Program-made: the position numbers and the translations under genes
Notes under the pieces: generated by a model
Seen by the model: the letters and a program-made list of their open reading frames with translations, nothing else
Told to the model about the DNA's origin: nothing
Databases searched by the model: none
Assembly: GCA_028023455.1 (NCBI GenBank)
Contig: JAQFVV010000142.1
Location: forward strand, 1,497,941 to 1,561,940
Direction of reading: 5' to 3'
DNA from: Epiperipatus broadwayi
Lineage: Eukaryota > Onychophora > Udeonychophora > Euonychophora > Peripatidae
DNA: 64,000 bases
Part shown: piece by piece, positions 47,305 through 59,658 of the stretch
How positions within the stretch are numbered: the first letter of the stretch is position 1
How the letters are laid out: every line of letters begins with the position of its first letter

Positions 47305-48345
47305 ATGAAATGGAAATGCAAATTGAAGTAGTTAGAGATGATGCAGGGGATAATGTCATAGGTAGTAAAGATGAGGAAAAGAATGTAGATGTATCTGGGG
47401 GGATGGCAGTGCTAAAGGCCCAGGTCCCAGAAGCCAATGAACCTCATGAAAAGGAAGGTTAGACTAATGAGGGATCATTTAACCCAATGATAGTAACAAT
47501 GCAACAAATGTTGACAAGTCTAAAGGTGGACATAAAAACAGACCAACAAAATATGAAAATGGATATAAAATCAGACCAACAAAATATGAGAATGGATATA
47601 AAATCAGACCAACAAAATATGAATGCAGATATGTCTACAAAGATGGAAAATCTATCAAGACATAAAAGTAGACCAGAAAAATATGAATGACGATATATTT
47701 ACCAAGGTGGATAACATGAAGATAGATATAAAAGTAGATCATCAGCAGATATTCACAAAAATGGAAAATCTATCTGAAGACATAACAGGTGAACTATCCA
47801 AAAAATTAGATAGTTTAAAAATGGAATTAGAAGATGAAGTATCATGAATATAGACTGACATAGATAATAAGATATCATAAATCCAAAAGGTTATTGAAGA
47901 AAAAAATCTTAACAGTCAAAAAAGGTTTACTGAAATTGAAAATGAAATTAGAAAATATGATGGAAAGTAAATATATGGAAATGAAAAGTATATACAATAA
48001 TCTTCAAGATAAATTCCAACGAGACCAATAAGAAACTAAGAGATATGAATGAGAAGATAAAAAGCTACCATACAGAAATCAGTAATTAAAAAAGAGACCA
48101 AGAAACTCAAATACATAACCAAAAAAAAAAAAAATTTCAATCCATGGAAAATGATTTCCAATGTCTTAGCATAAAACAAAACTTAATAGACACATATATA
48201 AAACAAAATAAAAACAATATCAAAATCTTATTAGAAAGCCAGTCAAGTATATTGGATCAACTAGAGAATAAAAATATTGCAATAGAACAAACAATAATGA
48301 AAACAATGAAGAAAATTTCATACTCCAATGGGATAATTTAAGAAT
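47305..48345 (+). pseudogene. Coiled-coil protein remnant with 11-residue repeats (retroelement ORF1/gag-like)
   Basis: Open pieces in shifting frames encode a hydrophilic, helical protein. In 47487-47847 an 11-residue unit of the type MDIKSDQQNMK repeats about four times (33-nt period), then continues as DIKVDQKNMN and TKMENLSED. This hendecad pattern is typical of left/right-balanced coiled coils. Later pieces (to 48341) are also coil-like (IKILLESQSSILDQLENKN). It is broken by stops and frameshifts, for example near 47680 and 47846. Similar coiled-coil ORFs precede RT in some LINE and gag-type elements, but no RT follows here, so the assignment is an inference. Confidence 0.45.
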
Positions 48346-48349
48346 ACTA

Positions 48350-49535
48350 TTATTTAACAGCTACAGTAATAAAAGGAATAACCTGTCTTAATACAATACA
48401 TTCAAAAATCATACTAGTTTTACTACCGGATCTGATTATTGTTGACAAAAACATTCATTAATCCTATTATTTACAATTAAATTTATTATTAAAAAAATAA
48501 GAACAACAAATCATAAATATAATTGTCACTATGCATGAAAGATTAGGAATAATTTTATAAAAGTTGATGTGCACATTTTATTATATACAATAGATTTCAT
48601 GTTAATAAAATTCCTTAAAATAAATCTAATCATTATTTATTAAGTTTTACATTTTACAGATATAGTAGATGGCAAATTTTTGGTTATCCATTTCTAAAAA
48701 CTTCATTTCACAAGTGAGATTTTAAAAAAATATTATTAATCACATCCATCCATCTAAGACATGGTGTTTCTTATTTATAAACAAATGAAGATGTTATTCA
48801 CCACAAATTCTTTTAAAATAATCCAAAAAAATTATCTAAATCGCATTTAAATTGTAATAAATTGAATTTGGGTATAATCTGGTTTAAATTTTTTTAAAAA
48901 ATATATGTTTTTATACTTGGAATAATTTTGGGGGGTTTTGGGGGGTTTAAGAAAGTAATTAAATTGGAAATTCCTCATGTAATTAGTTTTCCTTCTGATT
49001 TGTATTAAAGAGGCAAGAGACATAGCTTCATTTTACTATTCCCACAATTTTGGTTTCTTTCACAGATCAGCAAAAATCAGAGCCATTCGGTTAAATCAGA
49101 AATTTTACAGGTGGTTTTAATTAACAATTTGCAAAAAATTGAGAAAAACAATAAAGTCTGGTCCATTAAGTATAGTAGGTGAATTATCTTGAAGTTTTGA
49201 AAGACTGAAATCTTAAGCGATAAATTTAAATAATTCCAAGATTTAAAAAAAATCTTCAGGTGGCAAAAATTTTTGAATTTTATCAGCTTCAGCTATTTAT
49301 TGCTTAATTATATTTCTAGTAGTAAATTATTTTGATCGATGATGATGATCAAGAGAGCAGTATCCATTCTGGAAGGCAAACATCCAATGATTTCTATTTC
49401 TAACCTATCATGTAATAACAAATTTAAAACGACAAAATTAAGTAGTCTTTCAAGCAAAAAAAACATAGGAAAAAGATAAAAAAGAGATGTAAATTCAAAC
49501 ACTTTTTCTAGTAAATTGTACTTTGTATGCAAAAT
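48350..49535. other. AT-rich DNA with a small G-tract pair
   Basis: Nothing is recognised except 'ttttggggggttttgggggg' near 48928-48948, two G6 runs. Confidence 0.4.
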
Positions 49536-49542
49536 TTTTATT

Positions 49543-49606
49543 AGGTATGCCTGGCAACGAATTCCTCCCAGATGATACCGTCCTCCTGGTCGTCTTCTGC
49601 CCGGTA
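49543..49606. other. GC-rich exon-like block
   Basis: About 62 bp at over 50% GC in about 25% surroundings. On the plus strand it follows 'atttttattag' (an acceptor-like site), reads MPGNEFLPDDTVLLVVFCP and ends at CCCG|GTAAAA, a donor-like site. On the minus strand it follows 'ttttaccgggcag' and reads EDDQEDGIIWEEFVARHT before a stop codon overlapping AATAAA. Either could be a real exon of a gene lying mostly outside the window. It could also be a fragment of a GC-richer element. Confidence 0.3.
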
Positions 49607-49609
49607 AAA

Positions 49610-50765
49610 TCAGTCATAATTATAATGCAATTTACATAGAAAAATTATTTCAAATAAAATTATTATCATGACAAATATAAATTATTTAGATTTATTTTTA
49701 TACCAAATGATAGCTTATTACCTGATTTTATTAAAACAGCAAGATTAAAATTTCTAAATGGACAGTTCTCCTAATCTGTACGCTTATGTGCTATCCCTAT
49801 GGCTTTATATTGAATATATTCTTGATTTCTAGAAAACATCTTTTTATTATATCTATGCACACACACACACACAAATACATACATGCACATTTAAATGTTT
49901 CGAGGAAGTAAAATTTGTTTTCACATATTTTAAAACTGAATGTAATTAAACGAAATTACAATTATGTTGCATGATTTATTTATTTTATTATGGGATATAC
50001 AATCGTAAAGTATACCTCTGTATACTGCAAGATTGATGACTCTAAATTCTTTAATGAATGTTTTTATTTAATTTTAACTTTAGCCGCGATTTTTTAAATT
50101 TAATTATATGCTCAATCCCTATCTCAAACTATGATCGTCATTTTGATAACGCGTGGTAATACCATATTCATACTTATAATATAAACTAAAAATTTCGGTT
50201 CTCATAAAAAGAAAAAAAAATAAGTTGGTTCTCTTTTAACACTATGAGACTAATGGGACTACTATTACAATATGTATATGTATATATTTTATAAGCTTTG
50301 TACAATAAATAATTCTAGGCAATTTGTTGATTAAAATATCTAGCAAATAAACATTTACATCAGAAGTTTTATCTTATTTATATTTTATTTTCAGTAACTT
50401 TCAACAACATCGTTTGATTAATTTTCTTCTTAAATCAAAGCTAAGAAGTTGCAGAATTACAAAGATTACTAAGAAACGCTAAATGTTTTGATAATATAAG
50501 ACATTTGTGCTTCATAATTGAGAATAATAGTATTAATCCTATCTACAGTTTACGTTGTTTAGCAGTCTACAAGTGATTTTCAAAAGGAAAATTGGCATTT
50601 AAAAGCAATAAAATAAAAATAATAAACAAATAACTAATTATAAAAAACAACAGCTAATTCCAATAGAATTTAAAACTTTCAACGCAACTTGAAAATGATT
50701 TATTTTAAATTATTGTAAAATAAGCAAAGAAAAAAAACTATATTTACTTTTTATAAATACATATA
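49610..50765. other. AT-rich DNA, nothing recognised
   Basis: No supportable gene. A short (AC)n lies at 49858-49872. Confidence 0.4.
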
Positions 50766-51187
50766 AAAATACATATTTACATTATTATTCATAATCATAT
50801 TTTATTTTTAACCCTATACCTATAATTCCCTCTTTTTTTTACTAATTATTATTTTTTTCATTATTTCCTTACTATTTCTACTTTCTTTTTACTTTTTACA
50901 TTTTCTTCCTACCTATCATTCTACATTACTCTCTAATACATCACCTTTTTTATTTTACTTAGATTTATAGGTATTAAAAGTAAAATAAAAAGGTAATTTA
51001 TTAGAGAGTAATGTAGAATGATAGGTAGGAAGAAAAGATAAAAAATAAAAAGTAAAAAGAAAGCAGAAATAGTAAAGAAATAATGAAAAAATAATAATTA
51101 ATAAAAAAAGAGGGAAGTAAAGGTATAGAGTTAAAAATAAAATAAAAATATGAATAATAATGTAAAATATGTATTTTATATGTATAT
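50765..51187. repeat. Long near-perfect palindrome, about 200-bp arms
   Basis: The left arm (about 50765-50965) and right arm (about 50983-51187) are inverted copies with a spacer of about 20 bp. The inner 150 bp of each arm is almost pure pyrimidine on the left and purine on the right (plus strand). It has no ORF and no hammerhead core. It could be a MITE-like foldback or a snap-back duplication. Confidence 0.85.
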
Positions 51188-51189
51188 AG

Positions 51190-52670
51190 AATAATGGTTA
51201 TATGATTATATGTTTAAATGTTGTAGCTCTGATAAAAACTGCAGGATAGTGAAATTGTTAGAAAATTAAAGGAATTATATAAATTTTGCATTGAAGTGTA
51301 TATGTGGAGATTTATAAATATATATATATGAATATATGAAGCATGCAAAAATAAAAAATAAAGAAGAAGATAAGGGAATAATACTTCTAAGAAAAAACAA
51401 ACTAAATAAATAAAATTGTGGTTAAGACCTGTAGAGGTCTCTACTATCGTATTTTTACCGCATATTCTTAAGATTACAGCCTTAGTAAATATTACAGCAC
51501 TATTAAATAAATAAAAAAACCTTAGAAAAAAATAATGAAATTTCAAATGTTCTTTAGTGAACATTTTTTAGCCATAATTTTCTAGAGATAATTAAATCTT
51601 CAATATAACTCATAATTTTAAAATATTTTTATATGTGTAATAAATATTTTAATAGTTTATTTCTTGGAAGTTTATGAGAAGTTCTAATATCAAAAAAGAC
51701 AGCTGGTCATGGACTCTAAACTTAGACTCTGTAGTTTTCTACCATTGCACTTAACAAAACAGAATATGAAGTTTATTATTTGTTTATACCATATATATAT
51801 AATTATTTTAATTATCATTATTATTACAAATACAAACCAGAAGTATTTTTGATTATTTCAGTTATAATCATTATCAATTAAACTGAAATTTGGATTTAGA
51901 AAATGTCAGAGATTTTGCAAGCCTTGTGTATACCACTACTAACAAATACTAAGAAAAATATTTTAAGAAGTCTTGCTTCTCTTTCTTTTTTTCTTTTTTA
52001 TGATTTCTTTCTTCAAGCCATTTGATAGCATTATTTAATTTTTTTAGGGCAGTTTTCCATTTTGTTAATGTAAAGGTTACTTTCAATTAAATCTTGGAGT
52101 CTTTTTGAAACACTGTTAAGTTCTCAAATATAAGTATTTAAAATTTATTTTTAGTTTTGGTTTCTTATGTTAAAATTATAGTTGACAGATAGATTGACAG
52201 CATATTAAACTTTTCCCACATTCAACCTAAAATTATATCCACCGACTTCCAATTTTTCTACAATTTTTTTTTCTAAACTTTCATAGAGAAAAGACAATAC
52301 TTTTATTTTTCTACAATGTGCTTCTTCAATAAATTTGAAAAAAAATAATTTGTCATTATACAATGAATCGGCAATGGTTAGCTATTATTTTTATAATGTG
52401 CTTTATATATTGGAATATTTCAAAATAACAGACTTTATAGTGTCCATTTTATATTTCTTGTCATAAATCAGATGATAGCAGTGGATGATATTTATGTTGT
52501 CTTTTACCAGGTGCTGTTATCATTTTGCTTACCATATTTGATAATGACAAAGAATTAACCTTTAATTGGCCATAATTTTTTAGCATTTTTATCCCCTAAA
52601 ATTGGCATTTTTTAAAAAAGCATCTATTATATTAAATGGTTATATAACTGAAATTCTAAAATATTTATAT
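51190..52670. other. AT-rich DNA, nothing recognised
   Basis: No feature that I can support. Confidence 0.4.
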
Positions 52671-52757
52671 TCAATACAGTAGTGCCACCCTGTGCCAATC
52701 AGAGTAATCAATGGATACCAGAAGGCTTGTGCATAAAATCCCATCTAGTGCCTACTC

Positions 52758-52816
52758 ATCCAATATCCCCAGACTAGTTTCTAGCTTGTGGTCTTCGTCA
52801 GTGAGGAGCCTTGGAT
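52758..52816 (-). ncRNA. Hammerhead ribozyme, left arm
   Basis: On the minus strand: CTGACGA, a weak stem II around CACAA, GAAA, and the palindromic stem III ACTAGT followed by the cut-site C (GTC). Stem I has a 6-bp inner helix with one G-T pair, an internal loop, and an outer helix ATCCAA/TTGGAT. The weak stem II may reduce activity. Confidence 0.65.
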
Positions 52817-52843
52817 CTGAGAGCACTGCACCTAGATGTTAGG

Positions 52844-52902
52844 ATCTAATACTCTTCACTGATGAAGGCCACAAGCCAGAAACTAGTATGGGAATATTGG
52901 AT
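52844..52902 (+). ncRNA. Hammerhead ribozyme, right arm
   Basis: CTGATGA (52859-52865), stem II GGC-CACAA-GCC, GAAA and stem III ACTAGT, with the cut after A (GTA). Outer stem I is ATCTAA/TTGGAT with one G-T pair. The inner helix has one mismatch. An unpaired A lies on each side of stem II. Confidence 0.68.
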
Positions 52903-52989
52903 GAGTAGGCACTAAATGGGATTTTATGCACAAGCCTTCTGGCATCCATTGATTATGCTGATTAGCACAGGGTGGCACTACTGTATGGA

Positions 52990-55900
52990 GAGAGTTTTGC
53001 CTTGTTTAATAACAATTATGTGCTAGTATAAGAGATGGTGCTCATGTGATTTATATTCACATAAAAAAATATTTCAAATTATGTTTGATATAGTAAATTA
53101 TAGATAAATAGAAATAATGCATTACTATAATTAAAATATCTATAAAATATTTTAAATGCCTCATAGCTAGCTATATTATTTCAGCCACATTCCCTCTTTA
53201 AATAAAAAAAAGCTTGAATTTTTCACAGCCCATTCAAAATTAGTTTGAATTTTAATATATATAAAACATTACAGTATATATTTAAGGGGATTCATTTTTA
53301 GGGGGTTTCTTTTTTTTAAATGGATGGAAAATCCATGCTTTCTTTATTTAAAAAGTAGGGATATGGATAAAATAATATAACTGTGGAGTGTTTAAAGCAT
53401 TTTAAATTATAGATAAATATGTAACTGAAATTGTAACCCTTGAAGTATTTTTATTTAGGAAATAAATAATTGGTATATTGGAATAAAAAATACAATAATT
53501 AAACCGTAAAATATTGTAATATTTCAAAACATGAAAAAAATAGAGCTTAGTAAAGTATTTGACAAAAATCATCAATGAAAAATTTAAAATCTGTATATAT
53601 ATTTATTATGAGAAATATTTATAAAATCAAAAAATATAAAATGAATATATTTATTATTCATTAATTAATATATTGTACAACAATAGCATAATGTTTTTTT
53701 TTTTAAAAAAAAAAAAGATCTGAAAAACAGGATAACTTGTCTTTTATGAAACTAAAAAGAGAATGGCATGATTTTTCTTCATTTTCATACATACTAATTA
53801 GACAAAACACAAAAATCAAAATTGTTTTCTGATTGCAGCTGCCACCTATTGAAAATTAGTAAAATAACAAAGTGCTATAGACATTAAAGAAACCTAAAAA
53901 TTTGAGATGTTTAAATATTTAAAAAATACCAGTTTCATCAATACAAATTGAGAATAACAAATAATGTTCAACCATGCAATCACAATATACTTTGATTGTA
54001 TGTATGAAAAAATTAAAAACAGAAGATATAAATTATTTTTCCAGGTTAAAAATATTTTAAATTTTAGCTACAATTTTAATCAATATATGGCTTAATTTTT
54101 CAGTGAAAACATTGAGAGGTCTCAAAGACTAACCAAACAACAAAGATACTAAAGTCACAATTATGCATTTGCAGTAACTTTCTTTGATTAGGCTGTAAGT
54201 AAATTTACACATATTTTTTTTTACTTATTTATTTTTGTAAGATTATTGAATATTTATCTCTCAGTATATATTAAATGTTTATTTTAGGATTTATTAAACA
54301 CAATAGTTTATAAATAGAAATTACTTAACTGAATGCTTATGTGATGTCAAGCAAATCCTGCCTTCTATCAATGACTTATTTTGTTTCTAAATCCCATCCC
54401 TGGTTATTGTTCTTTATTTATTAATTTTTTTTCATTTTAAATTTAAAATAATATTCACTTTTTAAACTTATGTTTTAAAAAAATCTTTTTAAAATCTAAA
54501 AAAATAATCAATCGTTTTATTTCACTAAAAAATAAAACAACATAAAAGCAATGCTTAAAAGTTTATCAATATCATTATATATTTTAGTTAGAATATTTAT
54601 TCTTTGTTTTGATAACATATATTTTTTACATTTATTTTAAAATTTCAAGTACTTAAATTAACTTGCCAATTAACATCAAAGTTTATTGTAAGTTTAAGTT
54701 GATTTCCGTCACTGCAGTTTTATATGAATGAAAATTTATATGTGCATTGATTTACAATGATATATACTGTAATATATGTTATTCATGATATTTTTCACTT
54801 TTTTTAAAATACTAATAAAATACATCTACATGCCCAGAAACTTTTATGAATACGAAACTACACAAAGATAAAAATCCATTTAGACTTATAAAAAACTTTG
54901 GTAATTCATTTATATATAATATTCCTAAATATACTAGAAAATTATTTCAAGATAGTTTTAAATTATCATAAATTTATTATAGCTTTAACCTGAGGATTTA
55001 TTAATGCTGCTAGAAACATAAAAGTTTGGGAATATGACATTATAATATTTTAAACATTCGTGAAATATTTAGATCTATTGATCACTTTAATTCTATAAAT
55101 ATTACTTAAAATGCTTTATAAAAGAAATCTATAAATAAATCTACAATAAAATTCATAACAGTATTTTTTTAAGTTATAAGTGGTGTCCATACAACTATTT
55201 ATAATATTAAATACTAAAAAAATGAAAAATAGTTTAAGGGTCTTTCTTTGATAGCTCAAATATTCAATTTTGTATGATCTATACATATAACACAATCATA
55301 AAAATAAATAGACTTTAAAATATTAAGATTTATACTCAATAAGCTGACAATAATTTGATTTTTTTGATATATATATATATTAAACAATCTAAATAACTTA
55401 AACTGCTCCTTAGGCAAACAAAAATGTCTAGATTCAATAATAATTTAAATTCTATGTTATTCATAAAATTCATTCAAGAAAGAGAATTCATTAACTTTAT
55501 ATCAAATGAATCAATTATACTGAAAATGGAAAACTTGAAGTCTTTTCTATATTGAAACAAGATGTAATTATAAAAAAATAAACTCCAAAATATTGAATTG
55601 TTTTCATATAAAGACAGCCAACTAAAGAAACACCATCTATTTTATAATCAAATCAAGCAAGAGTAAATAATGTTTGAATCTATGCTTTTGTTGTTGTTTT
55701 TTTTTTTTTTTTTTTTTGGGGGGGGGGGTTGACCATAGAAAATTTTATAATTTTAAATTTGGATTTGGTTTAAATAATAATAAAATATTGCATGAAAAAA
55801 CATTAAAAGGTAACATTGTGAAGATAATATTTATAAATAGGTTTCATGATTCTATAGTAAATAGACCATGTGTTAATGTTGATATAAAAAGGCATAAAAT

Positions 55901-57060
55901 ATAAAAAAAAAAATTCTCATCTGAATGACTTTTATTTCACTTGATAATAATTATGATTGAAATAATCAAAAATAATTCTGATCATTAATCTAACAAGCTA
56001 ATAGTATTTGTTTGATAATTTTAATTAAATTAATTTATGTATTGTAACTAAGAGGGCCATATAAAGAATAAAAGAATATTTTATAAAAGAACAAAAGTTT
56101 TATTATTATTTAAGATACTTATATAATATATGATCAATAAATAATTATGATTTGCATTAACTATAGATAAACAGCATGATCAATACAAGATGTGTGTATG
56201 ATAATAAATAAATAATTAATTAATAAAAATTTCACACATCAATATTTAAATAATTAATCATATGAATATTAATATTGTTATTAATGTTTAGAATAAATAA
56301 TATAAAAGAATATGTTTGCACTTGATAATTAATAATTATTATTAAGATTTATAAAATATTATTCTTTGTATTTTTATTTATATAAATGCCTTTATTTTTG
56401 AGAGAACATGGAAAAATTAATAAAAGTTTTTTGAAATTATTACCTAATTTGTAAAAAAAAAAAGCATGACTTTTGAATAAAATTAAGTGAGGAAGCAAAC
56501 ATTGATCTCAGTGACATCTATCTTCAAATTTCCTGATTTAAAATTTTAATTGTGGTTTAATCATATTTTGTAATAGTTCAGAAATCAAAAACATGTATTG
56601 CTAAGATAATAATATTGAGGGAAGGATTTATCCTTCATTTGCTATTATATTTTTTCAAGGAATTAGTGAATTGTATAATACATTTATCAATCAACAAAAA
56701 AAACAAAAAGGATATAAAAAAAATTATTGTTGACAAGCAAATCAGATATTCAAAGCTAATGGCTATTTCTATTCAATTATCATGTTGCCAGATTTGATGT
56801 GAATTGCTCTGTGAGTCCAAAAATACATATAAAAACAATTGATACTTATTCAATATTACATCATTCAGGTTAAATAAATTTTACAATATGTTAATATCAT
56901 TTTATATTTACATTATAAAAAATATATGAATTCCCAAAGTGTTGTATATAAAAATATAATAGTAATAACACATTTTATTTAACAAATGTTAATTAAAAAA
57001 GCTCAAAATAAATAATGATTGATATATGCATATGTAAACTTATAAAGTTGAAATATACAT
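52990..57060. other. 4 kb AT-rich DNA, nothing recognised
   Basis: Contains poly(T)-poly(G) at 55698-55728 but no supportable gene or element. Confidence 0.4.
55698..55728. repeat. Poly(T) run followed by poly(G) run
   Basis: A run of about 20 T is followed directly by about 9-10 G. The open frame spanning it is low-complexity. Confidence 0.9.
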
Positions 57061-57064
57061 ATTT

Positions 57065-57565
57065 ATTAATAAACTAAAGATCAGCTTTTCAAGTTAATGC
57101 ACATGTGCTTTATGAATCTTGATAATAAATGAATACTTTCATTTCCAATGCAAGATAAAGTCTTTGCGAAAGAATAGAATGAATCCACCTATTCTTTTGA
57201 AACCAAATGCTTAAGTATGGGCAAATCATAAGCACTGGAAATGAAAGTCTGAAGATAAACCAATCACTTTAAATTACTTTTTACTATGTCTAAATAAATG
57301 ATACCTGCAAAATTTTTTAGAATTTATGATATGTCATTATTAAATGAAAAAGTAATTTAAAGTGATTGGTTTATCTTCACCCTTTCATTTCCAGTGCTTA
57401 AGATTTGCCCATACTTAAGTGTTTGGATTGAAAGAATAGGTGGATTCATTCTATTCTTTCACAAAGACTTTATCTTGTATTGGAAATGAAAGTATTCATT
57501 TATTATTAAGATTCATAAAGTGCATGTGCATTAGCTTGAAAATCTGATCTTTAGTTTATTACAAT
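57065..57565. repeat. Foldback element, about 215-bp arms
   Basis: The left arm (about 57065-57280) and right arm (about 57346-57565) are inverted copies, about 90% matching, with a spacer of about 65 bp. There is no hammerhead core or ORF. Likely a MITE or the inverted end of a larger element. Confidence 0.85.
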
Positions 57566-57569
57566 TCAT

Positions 57570-59580
57570 AAACATCATACTATATAAAATAAATATCTCA
57601 TTTACATATTTATTATTATTTATATGATAGACATAGAAATATTTAATAAAAAAATAATTATAAATATTAACTTTTGCTAGGCATTAAATATGTTTAACTC
57701 AAAGTAGAACAGATATATATTTTTTTATCTTTACTACACATGGAGAGATTTAAGTAGTATTGTTAATACTTGACAGATATACTTTTGTTCAGTTTTATGA
57801 TTCTAATATCTAAATTAAAAATAATTTAAATTATAAATGGTAAATAAATGTGTTTGTTTATTTCAATTATTATTGTATAATAATAAACTATAATAAAGGG
57901 TTTGAAAAATGTTAATTTATTATATAAGTTTATATTTTAACAGACGTGACATATTCTTTTTAAATGAGGTACAATTTCTTGATTGAAAATAAAGAAATAG
58001 TGCATAAATATTAATTTATTATATTTATTATTATTCATTTGGTATTTTAATTACCATATTCATATTGTATATTATGTATAATAAAATTACCATTTTTATC
58101 AAATGCCATAATGGCTTTGATTTCAAAATTTTATTTATGTCTCTACTGTATTTTGAAGTTAATGCAAAATCTCTCAATATTAGATGTTGTGCTGTGTTTA
58201 CTGCATCCATTCATTGTGTTTCTCTTATTGTAACATTATAATATAAACATTAAATATTTATAGTGAAACAGTATATTCATGCTCTCATATCTGTTTCAAC
58301 TTTTTTTCCCCATACCTTTGTCTGTGTCAGATTTAAACCCTTTCTTAGTATATATAAATATATAAGGATGTTAACACAGTTATATATGTACTACCATATA
58401 TATATATGAATAAATAGTTGTACTATTTTAGATTTATATATATATATATATTACAGCAGACATTTTATTTTAAAATCAAACCTTTTTAAATTGTGTATTT
58501 TGTTTTTATTTAAAAGAATCAATTTGCTATTTTTATATTTGAAATAACATGTATATATGTGCAAGTCATGTACTACCATGATACATGTATAGTGCAATAT
58601 GATTTAAATATTATTTAGAAGTTTCAAATGCTTCTTAATTTTAGATTGAAATAATTGTAAACAAAAATTATGCCGCCATGCACCTGTGGTAATACAGTGT
58701 GGGATTGAAGTTTAGAATTTTATTTTTTTTGTTTTTGATAATTTGGATTTTATTTTTGACCATAATATTTCTCCAAAATGCATTCTATAGTAAACAATAT
58801 CCACTGATCTCGAACTATTACCAAGTCTTTGGGGAATTGAGATGGTCCAAATTAATTTAAAATTATCATTTAAAAATTTAAACAAAATGTTAAATAAATT
58901 TAATAAATTAAATTATAAGATAGCAAATAAGTGCTAATGGATTTACTAGCTGTAAATTCATTTTGTAGATAAAATCTGGTCTGATCTGAAAATCATATAA
59001 ATAATCTATATTTTTGCACTCTTGAGATCTTACTCTGTATTTTTTATGAAGCATTGCCACCGGAATCCATGCCAATATTTTATTTTGAAATGGTGAAATA
59101 GAAGAATGTAGACTTGCCATTTTCCTCCAAGAAGATCGTGATCTTGAATCCTATTCTACAGGCCATAATGGTGTGTAACCATCATCTTAGAAATGGGAGA
59201 TTTTCCAGAAATAGCCTATCACAAGAAGACATCTTAAATCACACCACCTACCCAGGAAAGAATGCCAATATGACGACTGTCTGATGTGTTTGAAGTACAA
59301 GCTGCAACAAAAAAGCTCAGTAATATTTTTTACAACATCACACAGCTCTAAATTAACCTCCAATCTTTAAATCTTTTAAATTTATCAAGTTAGCTTGTCT
59401 AATGTAAACTGATCATTCAATATTTAATTTTTAAAATTCTATCTAAAGGTAATATAATTTGTAATCTGTTATAAAACTTGCCTGAAACCACCTGTAATCT
59501 TAATTTTTCTTCTTTAAATTATTCTAAATTATAATGACTGTAATCAGTTGTTTATCTAAATCTCTTATTACTATGGTTGT
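57570..59580. other. AT-rich DNA with a GC-richer patch
   Basis: 59100-59340 is less AT-rich and one plus-strand frame reads HHLPRKECQYDDCLMCLKYK, which looks protein-like but matches no family I can name. The remainder is unremarkable. Confidence 0.35.
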
Positions 59581-59583
59581 GGC

Positions 59584-59586
<3 letters not shown>

Positions 59587-59653
<67 letters not shown>
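59587..59653. repeat. (TA)n microsatellite
   Basis: About 65 bp of TA, abutting the direct repeat that follows. Confidence 0.96.

Positions 59654-59658
<5 letters not shown>

Larger units (their letters stand above)
52675..52985. mobile_element. Inverted repeat with two complete hammerheads head-to-head
   Basis: Arms 52675-52816 and 52844-52985 are inverted copies with about 27 bp between them. Each arm contains a full hammerhead motif, transcribed outward from the centre. Downstream sequence runs from GGATGAGTAGGCACTA to the outer end 'ctactgta'. There is no ORF. The motif has the same architecture as the 28-29 kb retrozyme-like family but a different primary sequence. Confidence 0.75.

Noticed and set aside
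48928-48948. GGGGGG-TTTT repeats as telomeric DNA
   Set aside because: Only two G runs, with no array. At most a chance G-rich patch.
54989-55016. CTGAGGA followed by GAAAC, a possible hammerhead
   Set aside because: The intervening bases cannot form stem II and neither stem I nor stem III pairs.
55674-55904. 76-codon frame on the plus strand
   Set aside because: It starts in the poly(T)-poly(G) tract and shows no recognisable domain.
57249-57262. CTGAAGATAAACC inside the foldback arm
   Set aside because: It matches the 5' hammerhead core but no GAAA partner or stem II follows.
59225-59340. Protein-like frame HHLPRKECQYDDCLMCLKYK
   Set aside because: Cysteine spacing is suggestive, but I cannot match a family and the frame is short, so it is only mentioned with the region.
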